Of a stretch of 64,000 nt of DNA, positions 50,130-59,225 are shown piece by piece. The notes below the pieces were generated by a model. It did no database searches, had not been told where the DNA came from, and worked only from the letters and a program-made list of their open reading frames with translations. Source of the DNA: Subtercola boreus (GTDB lineage: Bacteria > Actinomycetota > Actinomycetes > Actinomycetales > Microbacteriaceae); NCBI RefSeq assembly GCF_003399645.1, contig NZ_NBXD01000012.1, forward strand, positions 1 to 64,000, given 5' to 3'. The first letter of the stretch is position 1. Each line of letters starts with the position of its first letter. A program made the position numbers and the translations under genes.

Positions 50130-51641
50130 ATGGTTGAAACAGCCAGAAGTTCGTCGAAGCAGGAGTCAGAGCAGACTCTGCAGAAGCGTCTCAATCGAAA
50201 GGTGATCGCGCTGTCGATCGCCGCAGCGCTCGGCGGGTTCCTGTTCGGGTTCGATTCGTCGGTCATCAACGGCGCGGTCGACGCGATCAAGACCGACTTC
50301 GGCCTCGACAACCTGCCGTTCCTGAGCGGGTTCGCCGTGGCATCCGCCCTGCTGGGCTGCGCGGTCGGCGCGTACTTCGCCGGGCGCATCGCCGACCGGC
50401 TGGGCCGCATTCCGGTCATGCTGATCGGCGCCGGCCTCTTTCTGGCCAGCTCCATCGGCTCGGCGTTCGCCTTCTCGGTCACCGACCTGATCCTCTGGCG
50501 GGTGCTCGGCGGCCTCGGGATCGGCATCGCGAGCGTCATCGCTCCGGCCTACATCGCCGAGATCGCTCCCAAGGCGGTGCGCGGCAGCCTCGGGTCGCTC
50601 CAGCAGCTCGCCATCACTCTCGGCATCTTCGCGGCCCTCCTCTCCGATGCCATTCTGGCGAACGCTGCCGGCGATGCGAACAGCCCGCTCTTCTTCGGCG
50701 CGGATGCCTGGCGGTGGATGTTCGTGGTCTGCGCCATCCCGGCCATCGTGTACGGCGTGCTGGCCTGGCGCCTGCCCGAATCACCGCGGTATCTCGCGGG
50801 CAAGGGGCGCCACGAGGATGCGCGTGACGTTCTGGCGAGCGTGATGCCGAAGGCGCAGGTCGACGATGCCCTCTCCGAGATCGAGCAGTCGCTCAAGGAG
50901 GACAAGGAAAACGCTCGCACGGCCAGTCTTCGCGGCAAGCTGTTCGGCCTGCTGCCTGTGGTGTGGGTGGGTATCCTGCTGTCGATGTTCCAGCAGCTCG
51001 TGGGCATCAACGTGATCTTCTACTACTCGACGTCACTGTGGAGTTCGGTCGGTTTCGACACGGGGAACGCCGGCACGAGCCTCACCATCTCGGTGGTGAC
51101 CGCCGTCGTGAACGTTCTGGTCACCTTCGTCGCGATCTTCACTGTCGACAAGGCGGGCCGCCGGCCGCTGCTGCTCATCGGGTCGATCGGGATGTTCGTG
51201 AGTCTCGGCGTCATGGCGCTCGCTTTCGCGCAGTCCGTACAGGTCGACGGCAACCCGTCGCTGCCCGGTGCCTGGGGGCCGATCGCCCTGGTCGCCGCCA
51301 ACCTCTTCGTGATCTCGTTCGGTGCGACCTGGGGCCCACTGGTGTGGGTGCTGCTCGGCGAGATCTTCCCGAACCGCATCCGCGGCAAGGCGCTCGGCAT
51401 CGCCGCTGCGGCCCAGTGGCTGACGAACTTCGCCATCACCGAGACCTTCCCGGCGCTGTCGGCCTTCTCGCTGCCCTTCACCTATGGCATGTATGCGTTC
51501 TTCGCTCTGGTGTCGTTCGTGTTCGTCTTCTTCGCGGTGCCCGAGACGAAGGGGCGTTCGCTGGAGAGCATGGACGATCTCAAGGTCGATCGCGGGGGAC
51601 GGGCGGCCAAGGCGGCCGCGGCCCTCAAGGCGTCGGCCTAG
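50130..51641 (+). CDS. Sugar porter family MFS transporter
   Basis: The 503-residue twelve-helix transporter has the sugar-porter signatures FLFGFDSSVINGAV (first helix), GRIADRLGRIPVM, PAYIAEIAPKAVRGSLGSLQQL, WRLPESPRYL, FQQLVGINVIFYYS, DKAGRRPLLLIG and VPETKGRSLE. It likely imports a hexose or polyol by proton symport. The ATG at 50130 has AAAGGGG 7 nt upstream; the frame opens at 50046 without such support. It sits alone between the M23 gene (divergent) and rpsB. Confidence 0.94.
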   Translation: MVETARSSSKQESEQTLQKRLNRKVIALSIAAALGGFLFGFDSSVINGAVDAIKTDFGLDNLPFLSGFAVASALLGCAVGAYFAGRIADRLGRIPVMLIGAGLFLASSIGSAFAFSVTDLILWRVLGGLGIGIASVIAPAYIAEIAPKAVRGSLGSLQQLAITLGIFAALLSDAILANAAGDANSPLFFGADAWRWMFVVCAIPAIVYGVLAWRLPESPRYLAGKGRHEDARDVLASVMPKAQVDDALSEIEQSLKEDKENARTASLRGKLFGLLPVVWVGILLSMFQQLVGINVIFYYSTSLWSSVGFDTGNAGTSLTISVVTAVVNVLVTFVAIFTVDKAGRRPLLLIGSIGMFVSLGVMALAFAQSVQVDGNPSLPGAWGPIALVAANLFVISFGATWGPLVWVLLGEIFPNRIRGKALGIAAAAQWLTNFAITETFPALSAFSLPFTYGMYAFFALVSFVFVFFAVPETKGRSLESMDDLKVDRGGRAAKAAAALKASA

Positions 51642-51874
51642 CGCACAGGTCGAGGCTCCCTCAATCGGTGCTATTCTTTTCGTAGCACCGCGCTCGTCGC
51701 GGTGACTACGCGTGCCCATTCGGCCACCACTCCCATTCGGTCTTGTTCCTCTTAGGGGAACGGGCGGGTCTGCGCCGGGCACCAGGAGAGACGATCATCC
51801 GATCGTCGCTGAAGAACCGATTCGGCTGAGCCGCGCATCCGTGCGCGCCGGCTGAGAGAACAGGAGAACGGCTC
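51642..51874 (+). promoter_or_regulatory. rpsB leader region with hairpin and direct repeats
   Basis: The 233-nt gap holds a perfect 8-bp inverted repeat CGGTGCTA-N9-TAGCACCG (51666-51690), which may terminate the MFS transcript. It also holds two CCCATTCGG copies 17 nt apart (51715 and 51732) and a GTTCC-N7-GGAAC hairpin (51745-51761). The last elements lie where the rpsB promoter or leader should be and could serve S2 autoregulation (inference). Confidence 0.45.
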
Positions 51875-52927
51875 ATGGCCGTCGTAACCATCCGCCAGCT
51901 GCTCGACAGCGGCGTGCACTTCGGGCACCAGACCCGCCGTTGGAACCCGAAGATGAAGCGCTTCATCTTCACCGAGCGCAGCGGCATCTACATCATCGAC
52001 CTGCAGCAGTCGCTGGGCTTCATCGACAAGGCCTACGACTTCGTCAAGGAGACGGTCGCCCACGGCGGCACCATCCTCTTCGTCGGCACCAAGAAGCAGG
52101 CCCAGGAAGCGATCGCCGAGCAGGCGACCCGCGTCGGCCAGCCCTACGTCAACCAGCGTTGGCTCGGTGGCCTCCTCACCAACTTCCAGACGGTCTCCAA
52201 GCGCCTCGCGCGCATGAAGGAGCTGGAGGAGCTCGACTTCGAAGACACCGCGAAGAGCGGTTTCACGAAGAAGGAGCTGCTCATCAAGAAGCGCGAGCTC
52301 GACAAGCTGCACAAGAGCCTCGGTGGCATCCGCAACCTCGCGAAGACCCCGTCGGCGCTCTGGGTGGTCGACACCAAGAAGGAGCACCTCGCGATCGACG
52401 AGGCGAAGAAGCTCGGCATCCCCGTGATCGGCATCCTCGACACCAACTGCGACCCCGATGAAGTGCAGTACCCGATCCCGGGCAACGACGACGCCATCCG
52501 TTCGGTCGGCCTGCTGACGCGTATCATCGCCGACGCTGCCGCCGAGGGCCTCATCCAGCGCCACCAGAAGCCCGAGGAGACCGGCAACGTGTCGGCCGTC
52601 GAGCCCCTGGCCGAGTGGGAGCGCGAGCTGCTCGGCGCATCGACCGACAGTGCATCGACCGACAGCGCATCGACCGACAGTGCGTCGACCGATGACGCCG
52701 CCACGACGACTCCGGATGCTGCGGCCACCGCTTCGGCAGACGACACCGCTGAAGCACCCGCCGCTCAGGCACCCGCGGCTGAGGCACCCGCCGCCGACGC
52801 GACCGAGGTCGAGGAGCCCACCGAGGAGAACGACGCTGACGCGCAGCTCGTCGGCAAGAACATCGGTGACCCTATCGCGAACCCGGTCGCCGAGGCCCGC
52901 ACGGAAGACCCCGAGCAGACCGTTTAG
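51875..52927 (+). CDS. rpsB: 30S ribosomal protein S2 with long C-terminal extension
   Basis: The S2 core is clear ([68 protein letters not shown]). At 350 residues it is about 100 longer than typical S2. The extra part after about residue 250 is a Ser/Thr/Asp then Ala/Pro/Glu-rich tail, partly encoded by 15-bp repeats. It is likely surface-exposed and disordered. GGAGAA lies upstream of the ATG. First gene of rpsB-tsf. Confidence 0.97.
   Translation: MAVVTIRQLLDSGVHFGHQTRRWNPKMKRFIFTERSGIYIIDLQQSLGFIDKAYDFVKETVAHGGTILFVGTKKQAQEAIAEQATRVGQPYVNQRWLGGLLTNFQTVSKRLARMKELEELDFEDTAKSGFTKKELLIKKRELDKLHKSLGGIRNLAKTPSALWVVDTKKEHLAIDEAKKLGIPVIGILDTNCDPDEVQYPIPGNDDAIRSVGLLTRIIADAAAEGLIQRHQKPEETGNVSAVEPLAEWERELLGASTDSASTDSASTDSASTDDAATTTPDAAATASADDTAEAPAAQAPAAEAPAADATEVEEPTEENDADAQLVGKNIGDPIANPVAEARTEDPEQTV
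52637..52696. repeat. 15-bp tandem repeats in rpsB
   Basis: Four 15-bp units beginning GCATCGACCGACAGT start at 52637, 52652, 52667 and 52682 (the last diverged). They encode ASTDS pentapeptides in the C-terminal tail of S2. Confidence 0.9.
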
Positions 52928-53027
52928 CCCTTTCCGGTAATCCAGAACACCCATGCACTGCCCGGGAACTGCGGCGTCTTCGCCACAGGCCCGGGCAGAG
53001 CTATTCAGCTAGGAGAAGAGAAGCACT

Positions 53028-53855
53028 ATGGCAAACTTCAACGTTGCCGATGTCAAGATTCTGCGCGACCGTCTCGGCGCCGGAATGGTGGACAGCAAGA
53101 ACGCCCTCGTAGAGGCCGATGGTGACATCGACAAGGCGATCGAGATCCTGCGTCTCAAGGGCCAGAAGGGCGTCGCGAAGCGCGAGGGCCGCGCCACCAG
53201 TGAGGGCCTCGTCGCCGCGAAGGAGAATGGCGACACCGCCACGCTCATCGAGCTCGCCTGCGAGACCGACTTCGTCGCGAAGAACCAGAATTTCATCGAC
53301 CTGAGCGAGAAGGTGCTCGAGGCGGTCACCGCTTCCGGCGCCTCGACCGTCGACGAGGCGCTTGTCGCCTCGGCCGGATCGCAGACCGTCGGCGAGCTCA
53401 TCTCCGACGAGGCCGCAATCCTCGGCGAGAAGCTCGAGCTGCGCCGCGTCGCGAAGATCAGCGGCGAGCACTTCGCCATCTACCTGCACCGCACGAGCAA
53501 AGACCTGCCCCCGCAGGTCGGTGTCGTCGTCGGCTACGCCGGTTCTGACGCAGACACCGCCCGCAGCATCGCGCAGCACATCTCCTTCGCGAACCCCGAG
53601 TACGTGACCCGCGACGAGGTTCCTGCCGAGGCTGTCGACGCCGAGCGCAAGATCGTCACCGAGATCGCCGAGAACGAGGGCAAGCCCGCCGCGGCGCTGC
53701 CCAAGATCATCGAAGGCCGCCTGACCGGTTACTTCAAGCAGGTCGCCCTGCTCGACCAGGACTACGCGAAAGACAACAAGCAGTCCGTCGCCAAGGTGCT
53801 CTCAGACTCCGGTCTGACCGTCGCCGGCTTCGCCCGCTTCAAGGTCGGCGCCTGA
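53028..53855 (+). CDS. tsf: Translation elongation factor Ts
   Basis: This 275-residue guanine-nucleotide exchange factor for EF-Tu has VKILRDRLGAGMVDSKNALV (about 9-28), LIELACETDFVAKN and GRLTGYFKQVALLDQ. The ATG follows AGGAGAAGAG. A strong terminator lies 25 nt after the stop. Confidence 0.97.
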   Translation: MANFNVADVKILRDRLGAGMVDSKNALVEADGDIDKAIEILRLKGQKGVAKREGRATSEGLVAAKENGDTATLIELACETDFVAKNQNFIDLSEKVLEAVTASGASTVDEALVASAGSQTVGELISDEAAILGEKLELRRVAKISGEHFAIYLHRTSKDLPPQVGVVVGYAGSDADTARSIAQHISFANPEYVTRDEVPAEAVDAERKIVTEIAENEGKPAAALPKIIEGRLTGYFKQVALLDQDYAKDNKQSVAKVLSDSGLTVAGFARFKVGA

Positions 53856-53879
53856 CCGGCACCGACGCCTGACGAACGA

Positions 53880-53914
53880 AAGCCCCGACGCCCTTCCCGG
53901 CGTCGGGGCTTTTT
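53880..53914 (+). terminator. Intrinsic terminator of the rpsB-tsf operon
   Basis: A 13-bp perfect stem (AAGCCCCGACGCC 53880-53892 with GGCGTCGGGGCTT 53899-53911) is followed by a T-run. It ends the rpsB-tsf transcript, so pyrH likely starts from its own promoter in the short gap that follows. Confidence 0.93.
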
Positions 53915-53960
53915 GTTTACCGGTAGCCTGAACAGCGAACGAACGAAGGGACACCACCAC

Positions 53961-54686
53961 ATGTCAGAAGCAACCGGACGACGACGGGTTCTGCTGAAGC
54001 TCTCGGGTGAAGCCTTCGGCGGGGGTTCGCTCGGCGTGAACCCCGACGTGGTCGGCGAACTCGCCCGCGAGATCGCCGAGGCCGCCAAGCAGGTCGAGAT
54101 CGCGATCGTCGTCGGCGGCGGCAACTTCTTTCGCGGCGCGGAGCTCTCCCAGCGCGGCATGGATCGAGGCCGCGCCGACTACATGGGCATGCTCGGCACC
54201 GTGATGAACGCCCTCGCCCTGCAGGACTTCCTCGAGCAGGCCGGCGCCGCGACCCGGGTTCAGTCGGCCATCTCGATGACCCAGGTCGCTGAGCCGTACA
54301 TCCCGCGCCGCGCTGAGCGCCACCTCGAGAAGGGGCGTGTCGTGATCTTCGGTGCAGGCGCCGGCCTGCCCTACTTCTCCACCGACACGGTCGCCGCCCA
54401 GCGGGCCCTCGAGATCGGCGCCGACGTGGTTCTCGTCGCGAAGAACGGGGTCGACGGCGTGTACGACTCCGACCCTCGATCGAACCCTGACGCGAAGAAG
54501 ATCGACAGGCTCACCTACATCGATGCTCTGCAGCGCGAACTCAAGGTCGTCGACTCCACCGCGTTCAGCCTCTGCATGGACAACGACATGCCCATGATGG
54601 TGTTCGGCATGGAGCCGATGGGCAATGTGACCAAGGCGATCCTCGGCGAGCGGATCGGTACCCTGGTTCACACCTCGCATGAGTGA
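53961..54686 (+). CDS. pyrH: Uridylate kinase
   Basis: This 241-residue hexameric UMP kinase of the amino-acid-kinase fold has [14 protein letters not shown] (about 9-22), [27 protein letters not shown], and [10 protein letters not shown]. The ATG at 53961 is chosen over the upstream ATG at 53913, which lies inside the terminator. AAGGGA is 10 nt upstream. Confidence 0.96.
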   Translation: MSEATGRRRVLLKLSGEAFGGGSLGVNPDVVGELAREIAEAAKQVEIAIVVGGGNFFRGAELSQRGMDRGRADYMGMLGTVMNALALQDFLEQAGAATRVQSAISMTQVAEPYIPRRAERHLEKGRVVIFGAGAGLPYFSTDTVAAQRALEIGADVVLVAKNGVDGVYDSDPRSNPDAKKIDRLTYIDALQRELKVVDSTAFSLCMDNDMPMMVFGMEPMGNVTKAILGERIGTLVHTSHE

Positions 54687-54758
54687 CGGGGCCGGTGCCG
54701 GGGTCGGGTGCCCCGCGCTCTTCGAACTAAACTGGGCCCAGATCTTGAAGGAGCTACT

Positions 54759-55313
54759 GTGATTGCCGATGTACTGACCGATGCCGCCGAGCGGATGCGC
54801 AAAGCGCTGGAGTCGACCAAAGACGACTTCGCGACCGTGCGCACCGGGCGAGCGAACCCTGCCCTCTTCCAGAAGCTCCTGGTCGACTACTACGGTTCGC
54901 CGACGCCGCTCGAGCAGCTCGCCTCGCTGCAGAATCCCGAGGCCCGCACGATTCTCGTGACGCCCTACGACAAGGGTGCCCTGCGCGACATCGAGCAGGC
55001 TCTCCGCGATATGCCGAACCTCGGGGCAAACCCGACCAACGATGGAACGATCATCCGCGTCACGCTGCCCGACCTCACCGAGGAGCGACGCCGGGAGTTC
55101 GTGAAGGTCGTGAAGGGCAAGGCCGAAGACGGCAAAGTCTCGGTGCGAAACATCCGGCGGAAGGCGAAAGACGACCTCGACGCCCTGAAGAGCGAGGTCG
55201 GCGACGACGAGGTCGCCCGGGCCGAGAAGGAGCTCGAGGCGAGCACCAGGGCCACCGTCGACGCCATTGACGACGCACTGAAGCGCAAGGAATCAGAACT
55301 GCTGGAGATCTAG
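54759..55313 (+). CDS. frr: Ribosome recycling factor
   Basis: The 184-residue factor splits post-termination ribosomes with EF-G. It has [53 protein letters not shown] and [14 protein letters not shown]. The start is the GTG at 54759 with AAGGAG 5 nt upstream. Confidence 0.97.
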   Translation: MIADVLTDAAERMRKALESTKDDFATVRTGRANPALFQKLLVDYYGSPTPLEQLASLQNPEARTILVTPYDKGALRDIEQALRDMPNLGANPTNDGTIIRVTLPDLTEERRREFVKVVKGKAEDGKVSVRNIRRKAKDDLDALKSEVGDDEVARAEKELEASTRATVDAIDDALKRKESELLEI

Positions 55314-55342
55314 AGGGTCGGCAGAGTCCCAGGGGAGCGGTC

Positions 55343-56299
55343 GTGACAGACGACTCGGGTTCGCGAGGCCCGTCGAAACAGAGGCGTGCCTCTGCGGGCA
55401 TCTCGCGGGCCGAACTCGAAGATCGCGTTCGCGCCCGCCGTGAGCAGTTCGAAGAGGCGAACGAACGAATCACCGCCCGCTCGGGCCGTAACCTGCTGAG
55501 CGCCGTGGCCATCGGCCTGGTGCTCGGCGGCCTGATGTTCGTGAGCCTGCTGTTCGTGACCGAGCTGTTCCTCGTGTTCGTCGGGCTGATCGCCTGCATC
55601 GGTACCTTGGAGCTGGTCGGTGCGCTGAAACGGTCGGGGCGATACGTGCCCGTCATTCCCTCGGTGATCTCGGCCGCCGGAGTGTCGATCGCCTCGTTCT
55701 ACGCGGGCGCATCCGGCCAGTGGCTCACTCTGCTCGCCGGAACGGGTCTCGTGCTCGTCTGGCGACTCGGGATGCTCGCAAACCCTGCCCATCGCGCAGA
55801 CGCGAAGCAGTTGCTGCGCGACCTCGCTGCGGCCGTTCTCGTGCAGACCTATGTCGTCTTCCTCGCCAGCATCTCGATCCTGCTCGTCGCCCAGCCCGAT
55901 GGCCGCTGGTGGGTTCTGGCGTTCATGCTCGTCGTCATCTGCGTCGACACCGGTGCCTATGCCGCCGGCCTGAACTTCGGGAAGCACCCGATGGCGCCCC
56001 GGATCAGCCCGAAGAAGACCTGGGAGGGCTTCGCCGGTGCCCTGCTGGTCGCCCTCGTCGCCGGCGTTCTCCTTTCGATCTTCATGCTGCACCAGCCGTG
56101 GTGGTTCGGACTGATCTTCGGTGCCGTACTCACGCTGACGGCGACCTTCGGCGATCTCGCCGAGTCGTTGCTGAAGCGGGACATGGGCATCAAGGACATG
56201 AGCACGTGGTTGCCCGGCCACGGCGGGTTCCTCGACCGCCTCGACTCGATGCTGCCGTCGGCTGCGGCGGCCTACGTGCTCTTCATCGTGTTCTCCTAG
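55343..56299 (+). CDS. cdsA: Phosphatidate cytidylyltransferase
   Basis: This 318-residue membrane enzyme makes CDP-diacylglycerol for phospholipid synthesis. After a 45-residue basic, helical cytoplasmic N-terminus come about eight membrane helices and the CdsA signature region (ISPKKTWEGFAGAL, about 226-239; FGDLAESLLKRDMGIKDM; PGHGGFLDRLDSMLPS). GTG start at 55343, 29 nt after frr. Confidence 0.95.
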   Translation: MTDDSGSRGPSKQRRASAGISRAELEDRVRARREQFEEANERITARSGRNLLSAVAIGLVLGGLMFVSLLFVTELFLVFVGLIACIGTLELVGALKRSGRYVPVIPSVISAAGVSIASFYAGASGQWLTLLAGTGLVLVWRLGMLANPAHRADAKQLLRDLAAAVLVQTYVVFLASISILLVAQPDGRWWVLAFMLVVICVDTGAYAAGLNFGKHPMAPRISPKKTWEGFAGALLVALVAGVLLSIFMLHQPWWFGLIFGAVLTLTATFGDLAESLLKRDMGIKDMSTWLPGHGGFLDRLDSMLPSAAAAYVLFIVFS

Positions 56300-56381
56300 C
56301 CCCGCGGCTTGTTCCAGCCCCGCGGCGAGCCCCGCGGCGCCTATGTGACGTTCTCCCATCGCCGTTTGGCAGAATGGCGGG

Positions 56382-56978
56382 GTGAGCCAAACATTCCCCG
56401 TCACGCGTCGCTCCGAACTCGGCTACCGGGTCGACGACGTCGAGCAGTTCCTCGCGGATGCGCGGAACGCCTACGAGGCCCGCGCCGAGACCCGCGCCGA
56501 GGCCCGGGGTGAGCCCGCCGCTGGCGCCCGAACCGCTTCGGGGGACTTCACATCGCGAAGCATCCGGGGCACCTCGTTCGACCTCGTCAAGGGTGGCTAC
56601 TCCACGCTGCACGTCGACGCGGCACTCGAGCGCCTCGAGGAGGCGTTCGCGGCGCGCGAGCGCGCGCTGGCGAAGCACGAACTCGGCGATGAGGCGTGGT
56701 ACGAGCTGAACCGCAACCGCGCCCGCGAGATCCTGGCCCGCCTCGACCGGGCGCCGGGTGAGAAGTTCAGGCGCGCGGGCCGGCTCACCGGCGGTTACGA
56801 CCGGCACCAGGTCGACGCCTTCTGCAGTCGTCTCGTGGCCTACTTCCGCGAGGGGGCGGCGATGGATGTTCCGACCGTGCGATCCGTCGTCTTCACCCCG
56901 AAGCTCGGCGGGTACAGTGAGGCCCAGGTCGATCTCGTGCTCGATGCCGTGGTCGACGTGATGATCGCGGTCAAGTAG
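56382..56978 (+). CDS. DivIVA-domain protein
   Basis: The 198-residue protein contains two short DivIVA-like segments: LGYRVDDVEQFLADARNAYEA near residue 12 and GYDRHQVDAFCSRLVAYFR near 143. A third related piece is GGYSEAQVDLVLDAVVDVM at the end. It also has helical Glu/Arg/Ala-rich linkers. DivIVA-type proteins act at poles and septa; the exact role here is unknown. GTG start. Confidence 0.8.
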   Translation: MSQTFPVTRRSELGYRVDDVEQFLADARNAYEARAETRAEARGEPAAGARTASGDFTSRSIRGTSFDLVKGGYSTLHVDAALERLEEAFAARERALAKHELGDEAWYELNRNRAREILARLDRAPGEKFRRAGRLTGGYDRHQVDAFCSRLVAYFREGAAMDVPTVRSVVFTPKLGGYSEAQVDLVLDAVVDVMIAVK

Positions 56979-57284
56979 GTGCCGCGCAGCAATCGGCCGC
57001 GCCGCAGGGTCGGCCCGGCCGACGAAGACTCCCGCGCCGACATCGAACGCATGATGACCGGTTCGCGTACCGTCGAGCGCCGCCGCGGCCACGACTGGAA
57101 CGTGCAGCCCCTGTCGGCGGGCCAGGCGACGAAAGACTACGTGTGCCCCGGATGCTCGCTGCCGATCACCGCCGGAACCGCCCACCTCGTCGCGTGGCGG
57201 GCCGACGGCGTGCTCGGCGATGCCAGCGACCTCGCGGCGAGGCGGCACTGGCACGCCCACTGCTGGAGGATCGGAGCGTCATGA
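56979..57284 (+). CDS. Small zinc-ribbon-like hypothetical protein
   Basis: The 101-residue basic protein contains VCPGCSLPITAG (about 55-66) and RRHWHAHCWRIG (about 87-98). This Cys2-His/Cys pattern suggests a zinc site. The function is not recognised. The GTG start follows the preceding stop with no gap, and its own stop overlaps the next ATG, so the three genes are translated in series. Confidence 0.75.
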   Translation: MPRSNRPRRRVGPADEDSRADIERMMTGSRTVERRRGHDWNVQPLSAGQATKDYVCPGCSLPITAGTAHLVAWRADGVLGDASDLAARRHWHAHCWRIGAS

Positions 57285-58006
57285 GCATCATCGAGATCAG
57301 GTCCACGGTCGTACTGCCCGCGGAGCGCGAGAACATCGAGCTGGAGACGGCCGACGGGCTGACGCTGGTGGGGGAGCTGGCCCTGCCGGTGGGGCGCCCG
57401 CCGGTCGCGACCCTGGTCACGCTTCATCCGCTGCCCACCGCCGGCGGCTTCATGGACTCGCACATCCTCCGGAAGGCCGCGTGGCGTCTGCCCGCGCTGG
57501 CCGACCTCGCCGTGCTGCGCTTCAACACGCGTGGCACGTCGTCACCGCGCGGAACGAGCGAGGGCAGCTTCGACGGCGGGGCGGATGAGCGGCTCGACGT
57601 CGCCGCGGCGATGCGGTTCGTCGGCGAGCGTCAGCTGCCGCATCCGTGGCTCGTCGGCTGGTCGTTCGGTACCGAGCTGGCACTGAAGTACGGTCTCGAG
57701 CACGAGATCGACGGTGCGATTCTGCTCTCGCCTCCGCTGCACCGCGCGACCGACGACGACCTGCGTGCCTGGGCGGCGAGCGGCGTGCCCCTGGCCGCGC
57801 TTGTGCCGGAGTTCGACGACTTCCTGAAGCCTTCCGAGGCCCGGGAGAGGTTCGCGCTGGTTCCCGGCATCGACCTCGTGGCGGTCGACGGCGCGAAGCA
57901 CCTCTGGGTGGGGGAGACGCAGACCCGGCGCGTGCTGAACGAGATCGTCGAACGCGTGAACCCGGCACGTGCCCCTCTGCCGGAAACCTACGAAACCGGC
58001 GAGTAG
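57281..58006 (+). CDS. Alpha/beta-hydrolase family protein
   Basis: The 241-residue protein resembles small dienelactone-hydrolase-like or KANL3/Tex30-like alpha/beta hydrolases: VTLHPLPTAGGFMDSHIL, LRFNTRGTSSPRGTSEG, and the nucleophile elbow VGWSFGTELAL (Ser near residue 126). An acidic member and a His (AVDGAKHLWVG) could complete the triad. The substrate is unknown. ATGA overlap with the zinc-ribbon gene. Confidence 0.85.
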   Translation: MSIIEIRSTVVLPAERENIELETADGLTLVGELALPVGRPPVATLVTLHPLPTAGGFMDSHILRKAAWRLPALADLAVLRFNTRGTSSPRGTSEGSFDGGADERLDVAAAMRFVGERQLPHPWLVGWSFGTELALKYGLEHEIDGAILLSPPLHRATDDDLRAWAASGVPLAALVPEFDDFLKPSEARERFALVPGIDLVAVDGAKHLWVGETQTRRVLNEIVERVNPARAPLPETYETGE

Positions 58007-58021
58007 AAGGTCTGGCGGGGG

Positions 58022-59077
58022 TCAGCGCTCGTTCTGCGCGGGGATGACGACCTGCTTCACGATCAGCATGATCGAGGCGGCGATGGGAATGGCGACGAGC
58101 GCCCCCAGCACGCCGAGCAGCGAACCGCCGGCCAGCGCGGCGATCACGACGACGGAGCCCGGAACCGACACGGCCCGCCGCATGATGTTCGGGCTGAGGA
58201 GGTAAGCCTCGACCTGCATGTAGATGAGGTAGTAGATCCCGGCAACGAGTGCGGTGAGCGGCGAGCCGATCGTCGGGATGATGCAGATGCCCACGATGAT
58301 CACCGACCCGGTGATCGTTCCGACGAGGGGGATGAGCGACAGGATGCCCGCGATGAAGGCCAGCACGGCGGCGTAGGGGGCCTGGATGATCGAGAGGAAG
58401 ATGAAGCTCAGCACGCCGTTGCACGCGGCCAGGGCCACCTGCCCGACCACGTAGCGACCGACCGCATCCGTGATCTGCTCGCCCAGGTCAGCGAACCGCT
58501 CGCGCTTCGACGCCGGCACCAGGAGATAGACGGTGCGCTTCATCATGCCGAGGTTGGCCGTGAAGAAGAGGGTGAGAATGATGACGATCACCACTCCGAA
58601 GACGCCGTTCGCAATTCCGACGCCCACAGCCAATGCCCCGCCGGCGATCGTGGTGATGTTGCCGGGGTCTTGCAGGTACTTGGTGACGGCATCCACCACG
58701 GCCTGCACATCGATGTAGCCACCGAGCGAATCGGTGAGGTCGGAGGCCCACGTCGAGGAGGTGAGCTGGTCGAAGAGGAGGGGGACCTGGCTGAACAGCT
58801 GCGTCAGCTGGTCGACGATGATCGGCAGAACGGCGAACACCAGGCCGGTGACCACGCCGGCCACGAGCACGACGACGAAGAGGATGGCGAGGGCCCGTGG
58901 CCACTTCTTGCGCTGCAGCCACGAGACCAGGGGATCAAGGCCCAGGGCGAGGAAGATCGCGATGCCGACGTAGGTCAGAACGGTGGCGAGGCTGCCGACC
59001 GCGAAGAGGATGACCAGCCCCACGCCCACCCCGAGGGTGCCGACCAGACCGAACACGAACGCGTTCTGGATCTTCAC
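58022..59077 (-). CDS. AI-2E family transporter (first paralogue)
   Basis: The 351-residue protein has the AI-2E (TqsA/PerM) layout: two helices at the N-terminus, a periplasmic-type region, then helices with GRYVVGQVALAACNGVLSFI, SLIPLVGTITGSVIIV and YMQVEAYLLSPNIMRRAVSVPG, ending LGALVAIPIAAS. The family exports small molecules or sodium; the substrate here is unknown. GTG start with AGGAG. It closely resembles the transporter at 62147. Confidence 0.92.
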   Translation of the reverse strand: MKIQNAFVFGLVGTLGVGVGLVILFAVGSLATVLTYVGIAIFLALGLDPLVSWLQRKKWPRALAILFVVVLVAGVVTGLVFAVLPIIVDQLTQLFSQVPLLFDQLTSSTWASDLTDSLGGYIDVQAVVDAVTKYLQDPGNITTIAGGALAVGVGIANGVFGVVIVIILTLFFTANLGMMKRTVYLLVPASKRERFADLGEQITDAVGRYVVGQVALAACNGVLSFIFLSIIQAPYAAVLAFIAGILSLIPLVGTITGSVIIVGICIIPTIGSPLTALVAGIYYLIYMQVEAYLLSPNIMRRAVSVPGSVVVIAALAGGSLLGVLGALVAIPIAASIMLIVKQVVIPAQNER

Positions 59078-59225
59078 AGCTTCTCCTCGCCACGCACTGC
59101 GGATGCGGTGCGCAGGGTCATTCTAGGGGAGCGGCCGAATCGTGGATTAGCCGCCTCCACCGAAGTCTGGGAGCATACCCAAGGAGGATCAGCTATCTTT
59201 TAATGTCCTTGTCTGGAGTTCACAC

